A stretch of DNA of 64,000 bases from Comamonadaceae bacterium (GTDB lineage Bacteria > Pseudomonadota > Gammaproteobacteria > Burkholderiales > Burkholderiaceae_C): the NCBI GenBank assembly GCA_027486755.1, contig JAIXOM010000026.1:1-64000 (forward strand), read 5' to 3'. The notes beneath the pieces were generated by a model. The model saw only the letters and a list, made by a program, of their open reading frames with translations. It did no database searches and had not been told where the DNA came from. This document shows positions 1 through 12,000 of the stretch, piece by piece (position 1 is the stretch's first letter; each line of letters starts with the position of its first letter). Position numbers and translations under genes: made by a program.

Positions 1-3000
1 AAAACATGACTGGCGCCGCCCAGCTGTGTCCAGGCGTCTGAGCTGTTTTGCTTGTAGAAGAAACGGTAGTCGTCCGAGGCGCCTTTTTCGGTGACCTCAA
101 CTTTCAGATAAGCACTGTCAAAGCCATAGCCGGCATTCTCGCGCTGACCGCCATAATCAAAGTCCTCGATATTGATGCGCCAGTTGCCGTCCCAGCCGGT
201 CATGCCGTAGGTGAAGGCGGGGCGGGCACCGTTTTGGTCAGCGTAGAAGGTCAGGCCGGCGTTTTGTTCAGTTTGGCTGCGATCGTTGATGCGCACCCGG
301 GCCTCGATTGACCAGGTCTCGTTGAGTGCGACCTCCGGGCTCATCAGGTAGGCGATGGGTGCGGCGCCCCTCGTGTGCCACATGTCGGTGTGGCCGTAGG
401 CGCTGAAGTCAAGCTCGTCGTTGGTGGTGTCGAGTGTGACGGTGGCCACGCTGGAGTTTGGTACATCCAGCTGAAGGGCCGATATCAGGCTGCTTTCTTC
501 AAACGACGTAGAAAAAACGGCTGTGGACGCGCCAAATGTCGGCCCAGTGGTATCGACCACCGGGGCAGTCACGTTTACCGCAATCACATCGGTATCGGTG
601 CCGCCCTGACCATCGTTGGTCGTCATAGTCAGGGTGGCTGCCCCAGAGAAGCCGTCGTCCATGGTCAGCACCAGGCCATCGGTAGCGGACAGCGTGGCGT
701 TAATTTGCGCCAGGGTGCCCGTCAAGCTGACGCTAGCCGTGCGGTTGCCCGAGATATCCTCGGCAAGCAAGCCATCGGGCACATTCTCGAGCACTGCCAG
801 AACACCATGGGTCTGGGTAAATGTCACCGTGTAGCTGCCGGCGGCATCCGGGTCTCCAATCTGAATGCCTTCAACCGCGTGGGGTGTACCGGCCTCGGCC
901 TCGATGCCAGCGACATAGCGCAGCACCACGATGCCGGAGCCGCCGCTGCCGTTGTCTTGCCGACCGGAACTGCCATCCCCGCCGGCACCGCCACCGCCAC
1001 CTGTGTTGGCTACGCCGGAGGTGGCCGGGGATCCCACCGTGGCGGCGTTGCCACCATTGCTTCCCCCGAGGCCGCTGGAGTTGCTGCCTGCACCGCCGCC
1101 GCCCGATCCATAGACCACTGCCGTGCCTGTGATGCTGCTGGTCAAACCTTGGCCGCCCGCCCCACCTGCTCCGGGTGTGGCGTCTGCTCCTGCAGTTGTT
1201 GCACCCCCACCGCCGCCGCCAGCGGTGTACTGGCGGTCGCTTTGTCCGCCCGCGTGGCCGTAAAAGCTCACACTTGCAATGCCGGTGGCAATGCCAGGCG
1301 TTGCCGCCCCGCCTTGCCCGTTTGACCAATGGCCTCCGCCGCCAGAGCCACCGGCTACACCATCGTCGCCACCGAAGCCCCCGCCGCCGCCGCCGCCGTA
1401 GACGATGACGGAGACGTTGGAGCCGACGATGCTGCTGTTGCCACCGTTGTAGTCGGTGTCGCCGTAATTGCCGGCCCCAGGAACCGCAATACCACCTGAA
1501 CCAATCGTGACCGTGTAGGTGCCGCTGGACAATTGAAGGGCGGGGACATGGGCCACGCCGCCACCTCCACCACCGCCGGTGGCAAGATTGCTGGACCAAG
1601 CCCCGGCTGCGCCACCGGCGACCACCAGTGCCTCCATGGTGACGGGCGTGGTCGAATCAAGCGTGAAGGTACTTGTGCCGACTGTGGTGAAGCTGTGTAC
1701 CGCATAGCCGCCAACCGTCGTCCAATTGAGACCACCAAGGTTTGAAGCGAATGAGAGGATGTTGACGGGCGCTTCGTTGACATCGGTCACCGTGATCGCC
1801 ACAGCCTTCTCGGTCGTGTTGACCCCGTCACTGGCTGTGACGGTGATGTCATAAATGTTGTTTGTGCCCTCATCCGCTGGGGCTTCAAAGTCTGGTGTGA
1901 CCTTGAAGGAGACCTCACCGCTCTGGGCGTTGATGTTGAACCGCGCGGCGTCCGTGCCCGCAAGTCCATAGCTCAGCGTGCTGCCGGCATTGGTGTATGT
2001 GGCGGTGGCGGTGTAGATGGTTCCGCTGCTGCCCTCCGACACGCTGGCGGTGGCGGCGCTGTTAATGACCGGATTAATAGACTTCGCCACCGTCGTGAGA
2101 TCCAGCGTCGCCACATCCGGAACGTCTGCATCACGCACATAGGTGATAACCAGGTCATCGTCAGCCATGCTGAGCGCTACGCCGGCAGTATTAAACCCTT
2201 CTGCGGCCTCAAGCGCGGCCTTCAGGTCCGACACATCGAGGTCTCCGTCCGCATCAGCATCAGTAACGACACCATCGAACTCCGTAATGGTCCAGACCTC
2301 ATCCGTGAGGGTCGGCAAGCCAAGTTTTACCGTCGCACTATATAGAGCCGCATCCCATTGCGGTATATTGTAAATAACCTGCTCCTCCAAGCGCCCGGCC
2401 TCGATCTCAATCCCACCTTCAGCCGAAATGCCCTCGAAGCGCCCGGTTGTGGATGACACGAGATATGGATAAGGAGAGAGCGTAGACCACTTAGTGCCTG
2501 CGCCGTCGTACGGGATTGCCACTGTAATCGCCCCACTTAAACTTGTGCCGGGTAACGATACTGTTGCCATTGATGGATCGCTGTAGCGCTCATACTCAAT
2601 TTTGACGGCGTTGCCGCTTACGGATAAATAAATACCCGCTGCGTCAAAGTCTGGGTCTGCCCGCCAACCCGAAACCAGGCCACTGAGCGTTAAAGCACCA
2701 GTGGTAAAAGTGTGCGTCAGGTCAAGCTGACCATCAGTGCCCGGATCGTCAATTGCAATGGTCAAAGTTGTGCCGGCCGAAAATCCGCTGCCATTAACGA
2801 TCGCTGAGAGATCGATGACCTGGTGCTCAAAGACCGGGTAGCCTGAATTTGGTCCCGTAGCCGGCCAGTACTGCTCTCCGAACTTAAAGCCAAATGAGCC
2901 ACCGCTAGGCTCTTTCCATTGAAAGACGATAGATTTGTTGGCGGCACCTGCACCCCCGTAAACCGAGTTATTCGGATCAGCGTAGACGTAAAACGGGGCG

Positions 3001-6000
3001 TCTGGGTAGCTTGGGGCCGCCCGGATGATTGAGACGAGTTGATCCACGCTTGGGGCAACCGATCCATCGAGAGAGGCAACACCGGCAAGCTCGACAGCAG
3101 CAGCAGCCTGAGGGCCGACGCTGTTGTGCATGATTGTGATCGTGCTGTCAATGACCGAGAGCGTAATGGTAATGTCCGCTGCGTCAAAGTCTGAGTCTGC
3201 CTGCCACCCAGCAACCAAGTCCTCTAGCGTTAAAGCATCAGCGACAAAGGTATGCGTAAGTGCTTCACCTGCGACGGCTAGCGTAACCGTCTCGCCAGGA
3301 CTAAAGACAATCGCCGGGTATAAATTCCATGGTTGGTTGACGATTCCAAGACCCTCTGGAAGAGTGAGCACCTGAACTGCTGCAATGCTTGAAGCGCCTG
3401 CCGTGCCGCCATCTACCAAAGCGAAAGACCCGTAGAGCTGAGTGCCGATTGAGGAAAGGTCCAGCTCGCTAGAGGGTATTTCATACGCAAACCCGTGGGT
3501 CCTGGTGTTGGCTTCGAACTGAAAAGAACCGTCAGCTGCAGCTGCCGACGTGAAGTCGTAGATGTTCGTGCCTGCGTAGTTATTGCCTGCTGAGTCACGG
3601 ACGCTGCCTGCGGCAAAGGTCACAAAATACCGGGTACCGTAGGCGAGGTCACTGGTCGGGTTAATGGTCAGTGTCGAGTTGGATATCGAGAGCCCGGTGC
3701 TGGTGGCAGCATCAAAGGTCTCTACCACCCCACCTGTGGCAGAACCTGAGCGGATCTGGATATTGCCCGTACCCCGTTGGATTGCCTCACTGAAGGTCAG
3801 CACAATATTGCTGCCGCCAGCTACTCCTGTGGCGTCATCCGTGGGGCTAAAGGTGGCAACGGTGGGCGCTGTGGTGTCGACGTTTTCAATGGTTCCAGTG
3901 GCCGCTGACGCCGTGCCGACTGTATAACCATCACCCGAAGCCACCGTTACGGTGACGGCTTCATTACTTTCGATCAGGTCGTCTGCCTTGGTCTTGAGTG
4001 TGAGCGTTGCGGTGACGCTGCCAGCCGCAAAGGTGACTGTGGAAGGAAGAGGCGGTGGCGCAAACTGGGTGACAAAGCCGTCTAAGCTGCCCAAGCTTTG
4101 CAAGCCGTCGTAAACAATGTCGTAAGACTTGTACGCCGTGCCACCGATCAGAATTGCACCATTGGGGCCTGCGGCTATGGTCGTGGCCCGATCATCGTCA
4201 TCGCTGCCCAAAATCCGGGTAAAGGTTCTTTGGCCGTTCTCGGGATCGATGCGGGTGACAAATGCGTCATTGCCACCCAGAGCGGCCTGACCATCGATGG
4301 CTTGTGTGGTGATGCCAGACAGGTAGACAAATCCGTCTGTGCCGATCGCCAGAGAACTGGCATAGTTTGATCCATTGGCAATCGTGGTGCTCCAAACCGA
4401 TGCCCCATCGGCATCGAATTTATTGACGAAATAGCTCGCGTCTACAAATCCAGCCACGTAAACACCGCCAGCAGAATCCACAACCACCGAGGTTCCTGAA
4501 TCCCAACTTGATCCGCCAATGAGGCGGGACCAAGCAACCGTGCCATTACCATTGAGCTTGCTTAAGAAAGCATCACCGCCGCCAGCATAGATTTGTTCGT
4601 CGATACTATCTTCGGTAAATCCAGTAAGGTAAACGCTCCCATCGCTCGCGGCAGCGATTGCCTTTGTCGACCTTTGCGATACGGTGAAATTCTCTGGTAT
4701 ACCGGGAGTCCCGTTTAACCCTATCGCGACCTTAGTCAGCGAGGTATTTAAGCCGGATCCACCATGGAAATACGTTGCAACAAACAGCGCATTTCCATCT
4801 GGAGCCAAAGCCAGTGAACGACTATCCCAAGTACTCGGGGGTAAATCGGTCAGTTCCCATGAGTCATCCAATTCCCCAGTAATCGAATATCTTAGGATAA
4901 AAGTGCTATTTACCCCGCCTGATCCGTTACCAAAGCCCGCAACATAAGCCGACCCATCAGACCCGACAAGCACCGAAGTGGCCGAATCGTCATTAGCTCC
5001 GCCGTAGACCCGAGTCCACTGTTGTGTTCCCTGCGCGTCGTATTTGCTAACGAACGCGTCTGCGTCGCCAAAATGCGTCGGTACTTGGTCGTCAGCTGAC
5101 GGCATGGGGTCATCATTCGAGTAATATCTAGCTTGACCCACTGCGTAAAACCCGCCATCTGCTGTGGTTGCAATGGACAACAAATCGTCAGAGCGTGAGC
5201 CGCCAACCAGCGTGCTCCAACTTTTACCGAAAGGCCCATCAAAGGCGTAGTCGGCATTTGCACTGGCCGTGCCCCCATAGCCAATATTGACGGACAAGGC
5301 ATCACCGATGTCGCCACTGCGGGTGAAGGTGTAGACCAGGTTTCCGCCCTCAAGCGCAGATGCCCCAACGGTGAGCGCTACAACCGAAACCACGTCTTCC
5401 ACCGTGATCTCCACATCCTTCTCAGCCATGTTGGCCCCGTCACTGGCTGTGACGGTGATGTTGTAAACATTGTCGCCGTCCGCGTCGCCTCGCGCCTCAA
5501 AGTTAGGCGGAGCCTTAAAGGTCACCGCGCCGCTGGCTTCATCGATGTCGAACCAATCGGCATCATCGCCGGCCAAACCGTAGATCAAGGTGCTGCCTGA
5601 GTCGGTGGCGATGGCGGTGTAGACCGTGCCGGTCGAGCCTTCTTCTACGCTGGTGCTGTTGGCGCTTGACCCGCCTTCAAACACAGGTGCGATGGTGTCG
5701 ACCAAAACCACAGGAGCAGCTGTAACTGAGCCCGGGGTCAAAGGGAGCCCAGCATCGTTGGTGATGGTCGCACCAGGCAGCAGGCTCAGTTCAATGTTGC
5801 CTTCGACACCCTCGTTCGGATTGACCTCCACGATCCATGTCAAGAGATCAGGGGCAAATGTCAGGGGAGTTGCAGTTTCCGTCACCCAGTTCCAGGTCTG
5901 GACCTCATCATTCACGGTAAGGAACAATTCCCCGTCTGCTGAGATCAGGTAATCGTCAAAGGTTGCTACTACTGTCTCGCCTTCTGAATTAACGAGTGTG

Positions 6001-9000
6001 TAGACGCGATCCCACCAATTCTCACCAGTCGTGTAATAGATAAGACCTTGAGGTAAAATAGCAGTGATGAAAGGATAAGGTCCTGATGGCAGCAAGAGAT
6101 CATGACTGATTTTGCCTTCATCGTCGACGACAATTATTTGGCGCCTTTCCTGATCGTCACCCTCGTTAATCCGTAAATTCAAGACTACACTGCCTTCGGG
6201 TATGCCTGAGATATTGTAATCGTTATTTTCTGCAGTTGTAATATTGTCGTTCGTAAAGTATTCAGACAGCACCTTTCCAGTGCTGTCGATCAAGACGAAT
6301 GCATTAACGCGCTCGCCGTCATTGTTTAAAAATATATCTGGATTGGGTTCGTACAGTGCATAGTCAGCGACAATGAAGGTGCCGTTCTCAAACCATCGAT
6401 CTATGTATTGCCCTGATTGGAATTCAAAATCCCCAATTTCAAGCCCGGGCGTGAAGATGGTTCCTGTTGCGTCAAGGGTGCCGACTCGGAAAGCGGTCAA
6501 CGGGTAATAGTTGGATTCAGGATCAAGACCGCTATTAAAGATAGATACAATTTCGTTCCAGTCATCATCATAGCTGTATACGAGTCGCTCGCCGGCTTCA
6601 TTGGTGACCCATTCCGTGTATCGGATAACTGCCGATCCGTCCGGCAAGGTGAGTGGTGCGGAGTAATTGCCATCGTAATAATCGGTGTCAAATTTAGGTA
6701 TGGGCGATGGATACGAGTACAAAGTCGAATCCCAGCCACTCAGTTCTTGGCTGGCAGCTCCAATAAAATCTAGTGAAATCCAGTCGACAAGTAATTCCTC
6801 GCTGACTGCGCCATCTGGCGCTACTTGTGAGGATGCCCCTTCGATAAAAAACCCACCGTTCAACAGTAAATTATGGTTGAATAAATTCTCGTCTTCAGCA
6901 AGCGTGTAGCTGCCTTTTAAATCTCCCAACCCGTCCGTCACAGCATAGGTTGTTAATTCGGAGTTTTGTATACTGATCTCCCAATATTGGAAACCGTTGG
7001 ATGAGGATTTATGGGTGAGGCTGCTGAATTCAGTTGTTCCAAGAATTTCTAATTTATCGCCTTCTGCGTTTAAAAGTGAATAAGATCCATTGATGTATTC
7101 GCTTAACTTCGTGATTTCTCCATCAGAATTGGCCAGTAAGGTTGGGCCCTTGTATAGTTCAAAAATGATGGAGCCGTTGCTGTACTCTTTGATATAGCCA
7201 TCCCCCAGTGAATCGAAGTTTTCAATAATAATGGGTTCGCCATCCTTAGGGATGATATAGCCGCTGTAGACCTCCTCTAATTCGTCATCCAGGTAGTAGG
7301 TGATAACGCCATTGTCATAAACCGTTTCGATGTTGGCGCCTTCAAAGTCATGGCCGCCATAGTAATCTTGCGAGCCAGTTCCGCCAGCCTGCACCAACCT
7401 GCCATCAGTACCGACAAAGAGGATTGACGAATATGTGTTATCGCTGGGTTCTTCTAAGTCAAGGTTGTAATTCCAGTATCCATTAATTTGTATTAGATTA
7501 TTATTTCCGTCTAAATCATAATCATCATAAACATAGTTCCATCCTGCGGTTACATTGCTTAGTTTTGTCCCATATTGATCAATGAAATGGATGCTTGAGG
7601 AACTTGTGGTTGTATCGTAAGCTGAGTAGATGATCGCGCCACGAATGACGTCTTGAATGACTGCGCCTTCAAAATCATGATCGTCATAGGGATGATCTGT
7701 TGTCAATTCTCCATCCGCGTCAAGAAACACGACGCCCATGCCCGGTGCTTCGGTAGTGGTTTGGGGTTCATCGCTTGCAAAACGGTAATCATTGGAAGAG
7801 GAATGATAAATCAGCGTACCCCCGTCGGGTAAAGTCCAGTATTCGTAGCTTGATGACTGAGGCAAGGGCAGCGAAATGCCTTGTGAGTCCACCAACAAAT
7901 CATCCGAGTCGGAAAACTTAAAAATGATGGCACTGCTGTTGATGATCTCTGCGCCGTTCAAATTAGAGAAGTCAATATCTGGATATTGGTCCGCTTGGTA
8001 ACCGGGGATTTCTTCGCCCGTTGAGTCGTAGAACTTGAGTTCAGCATCTGTCCTCATATCCATTTGGCCGTATGTCTTGAGGATAAGCACCACGGTGCCA
8101 TCTGCCAGCTCGCCTACAGCTTCAATTTCGTCGTAGGCTTCAGACGCCTGGCCTGATGGGGTGACCAAGTTAAGTGCACCGTACATGGTGGTTACATCAC
8201 GGACGATCATCAAGCCATTGCCGAGAACCTCTTGAAGTTCTTGATTTTCTGAAAACTCAAAACTGGGTTGTAAAACGACGCTTGTGACCTCGCCGTTCGT
8301 CACCTCGAAGTCATTGGTGCCCAATCCTTGGATGGGCACGCTGGTGGTGAGCGAGTACTTGATGGCCGTCGTTTGCAGGTTCGCGATGTTTGCGTTACCA
8401 CCCTTTGCTCCCCCGTCCATGGTGACCTGTTGGGCAAAGACAATCGACACCGGATCGGATGCGGCGAGCGTGAATGAGGCCGCCGCGGCGCTGCTGGCAT
8501 TGCCCGCCGCGTCCGTGGCCACCGCGCTTACGGTGATGGTGCCGTTGCCCAGGGTGGCAATGTCGTCAGCAGACAAAGCCACCGCCTGAGCCGCGCCTGT
8601 GCCGGTCAGGTCCTTGGTGATGCTGTTGTTGCCGTTGGTAAATGTGAGCCGGATAGTGGCTCTGTCCTCAGCCGTGATGCTAACCACGCCCGCTGTTGCC
8701 TCTTCGGCGCTGGCGCCGTCATCAATGCCCATGCCCAGTTCGATTTCGGGGTCGGCTGGCTTGGCGGTGTCGAGCGTGTAGCTGCTGCTACTGAGGGCCA
8801 CAGCGCGTGTGTTACCCGCTGTGTCGTAAATGCGGGCGGTGAGGGTGCCGCCGGTGCCGCTGAGCGTGACCGCGTTTTCGGCGCTGGCCCAGGCGGTGCC
8901 CGAGCCTGTGGTGTCGACCCAGGTGGTGCCGTCGTCGGCACTTACTTGGAGTTTTTCATCAGTGGCCAGGCTCAGGCTGCTGGCCAGGGTCACGCTCACT

Positions 9001-12000
9001 CGCACGCTGTCGTCGTTGGTGATGCGGTCACTGCTGCTGGTTCCAGTGTCCCTGGCGATCGTGACCGTGTTCGCGCCGGTGGGCGCTGCGGTGATGCCGG
9101 TGTCAATCGACTGGCTGGCCAGGCTGGCCAGGTTTGCGTCGATGACGGCATTGCCGGCTGCATCGGCCAAGCCTGTACCCACCAAGCTGAGTGCGACGCT
9201 GCCGCTGGCCACACCGGCCGTGGGAGTCACCACGACGGTGTAGGCGTTGTTCGCACCGGGAGTGACTGCTGTGACCGCGCCATCGGTGGCGGTAAAGCTG
9301 CTGGTGCCCACGGTGCCTGTCAGCGCTTCGCTGAAGGTCACGGTAAAGCTGATCGGGTCTTTGGTGATCGCTGTCTCCGTGGCCTCGGTGACGGTGGATA
9401 TGGTGGGCGAGAGTGTGTCGATCGACTGGCTTGCCTGACTCGCCAGGTTGGCGTTGGACACGGCGTTGCCGGCTGCATCGGCCAAGCCTGTACCCACCAA
9501 GCTGAGCGCGACGCTGCCGCTGGCCACACCGGCTGTGGGTGTGACCACGACGGTGTAGGCGTTGTTCGCGCCGGCGGTGACCGACGTGACCGAGGTGACG
9601 GTGCCGTTGGTGGCAGAGAAGCTGCTGGTGCCCACGGTGCCTGTCAGCGCTTCGCTGAAGCTCACGGTAAAGCTGATCGGGTCTTTGGTGATCTCCGCTG
9701 TGGTGGCCTTGGTGACGGTGCTGACTGTGGGCGCGGCGGTGTCGATGCTGACGCTTAGTGCGTTGCTGGCGCTGCCGCCATTGCCGGCGGCGTCGGTATA
9801 GGCGCTGGATGCCACCGTGATACTGGCTGGGCCGCTTGTGTTGCCGGCGGGGGTGAAAACCGCGGTGCGGGTCAGGCCAGTGCCACCGATGGCGCCCAGC
9901 GTGCCGCCACTGACTTGCACATCGCTGGCGCTGAAGGTGCCTCTGGGGTCTTCGCTGAAGGTGAAGGTGATGACAGCGTTCTCGCCGATCTTGAGTGCAG
10001 GCTTGCTGCTGCTGATGGCCAGCGTTGGGGCCACCGGGTCGACTTTAACGATCGGGGTGGCGATGTTGGCGTTGCCAGCCAGATCGGTGAAGCGATCGGC
10101 GTCTACCTGGATCGTGGCTGGTGGGACGCTGGTGGCTTTGAGGTCGATGGTGGCCGGGTTGAAGACCGCACTCCACTGCGTCTTGTTCTGTGTGTCTTGC
10201 TTGAAGTCGCTCAGGAAGCCGCCGCTGACGCGCAGCGCCTGTGGGCCGAACCCGAGCGCCTCTTCTGACAGCTTGAACAGCACCTTGGCGGTCTCGCCGG
10301 GGTTGAGCGTGGTGATGGCGCCACCGGAGGCGCTGCTGACGCTGATTTCCACCGTTGGTGCAACAGCATCGACCTTGAAGCTCAGGGCGTTGGAGGCCAG
10401 GTTATCGGCACCTCCAGCGGCGGCCGTAAACCGGCTTGCGCCCACCTGGACCCGGGTGTCCGAGGTGATGCCGCTCAAGGTGGCGCTGTAGTCGGTGCCC
10501 GAGCCTGCAAAGCCGGATAGCGTGCCCCCGCCGGTGACCGTGACGTCGTCTGCGGTGAAGCTGCTGCTGGCCTGCGACAGCTTGAAGCGCAGCAGGGTGC
10601 TCGCTGGCCCGGAGTTGTTGGCCAGATTGAATAAGGATTGATCGGCGCTGATGCTGACAGCCGGGGCCAGCGTTTCTTGGCTGACGAACACCAGGTTGGA
10701 GGCGGTGCTGGAATTGCCCGAGACGTCGGTGAATTTGCCGCTGCCCACGCTCACCTGCGTTGCGGCCGTGGCGCTGCCAGGGGCGAGCTTGGCGGTGTAG
10801 AAGGGCGTTGCACCATTGGCACCGGTGTACATGGTGAATTCACTGATGCGACCCTGGACTTCAAGGCCGTCTTCTTTGACGGTGATGTCGTCCGGCCCAA
10901 AAGCGCCGTCACCCCAAGAGGAGGGTTTTTCGTTGACGGTGAAAGTCAGCAAGGTGCTATCGCCGGCCTTGACGAAGCTTTGCGCAGCGCTGATCTGCAT
11001 GCTCGGCCCCTGGCTGTCGACCGCCGGGGCGCTAAAGTTATTGAGGCCGCTGGCCAGGCTCAGCAGGGCTGCATTGCCTGCCAGGTCCTTGATGCTGGCA
11101 CCGGCCGGCAGGGTGATCTGTGCCCCGCTGGGCAGCCCAAGCTGCGTATCACCGGGCTGCACCCGGTAGGTGAAGACCAGTTTCTCGCCGCTGGACAGGC
11201 CTGGATCAAAAACCGCCTGGGCGATGCTGTTGCTGGTGTTTTGAATCACCAGGGTGGGCTTGTCTTGGTCGGTAAAGTTGACCAGTACCCCTTCAGACAT
11301 CTTGACCACGAATTGAGCCAGATCGCCCACCCGCTCGGGATTGACGTTGACCGCGATCACGCTGGGCGCTTGCGAGTCTGGGGCGATGGCGGTGGGGGCA
11401 GTGACCTCAACGGTGCCGAGCTTCAGGTTGACCACGGTCAGCGACCTCTGGAGTACCGCCATTGGGTCAGCAAAATCGATGCTCAGATTCGTTAGCACCA
11501 CCGTGTCGCCGGTTTTGATGTCGTTGATTTGCTCCATTGCCGTCTTCTGCGCGGCCAAGATCTGAATCAAGACGGAGTTGGAGTGGGGATTAGGGCCAGG
11601 ATTGGGGTCGGAGTTGCTCTCAGAAGCAGCTTTGGCGTTGCCGGTCAGGGTGTCGATCAGGGTGTTGGTGGAGGCCACTGCGGTGCTGACCGTCTCGGTC
11701 GCCTGCGTCAGCCTGGCACCGTCCATCGCGATGTCTTGCTTGGCGGCTTCGCCCGCAACGCTGAGGATGGTGTTCAGGCTGTTGGCATTGCCCAGGTTCA
11801 GTGCTTCGCCGGTGCTGGCTGCGGTTTGGATGGCCTGCACAAGGCTATCGACGATGAAATTAGACAGGGTGATCATGGTCGGCGTCGCATCGCCTGTCTC
11901 GGTGCTCGCACCACTGAGCGCGGCCGCGCCGACGGCCAGGATGTTGGCCACCCTCAGAGAGGCGCTATTGATCTCCAGGGCCTGCACCAGGGAAAGTTCT

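Noticed and set aside
871..1599. Long Arg/Trp-rich open frame overlapping the Gly-rich region on the same strand as the giant gene
   Set aside because: It lies in another frame of GGN-rich DNA; composition alone produces such frames, and the giant gene's own frame is the one with domain structure.
8946..9758. Long plus-strand open frames opposite the Ig repeats (also 10638-11495, 12435-13319)
   Set aside because: They are His/Gly/Asp-rich shadows of repeated Ig coding; no domain, and they follow the period of the repeats on the other strand.
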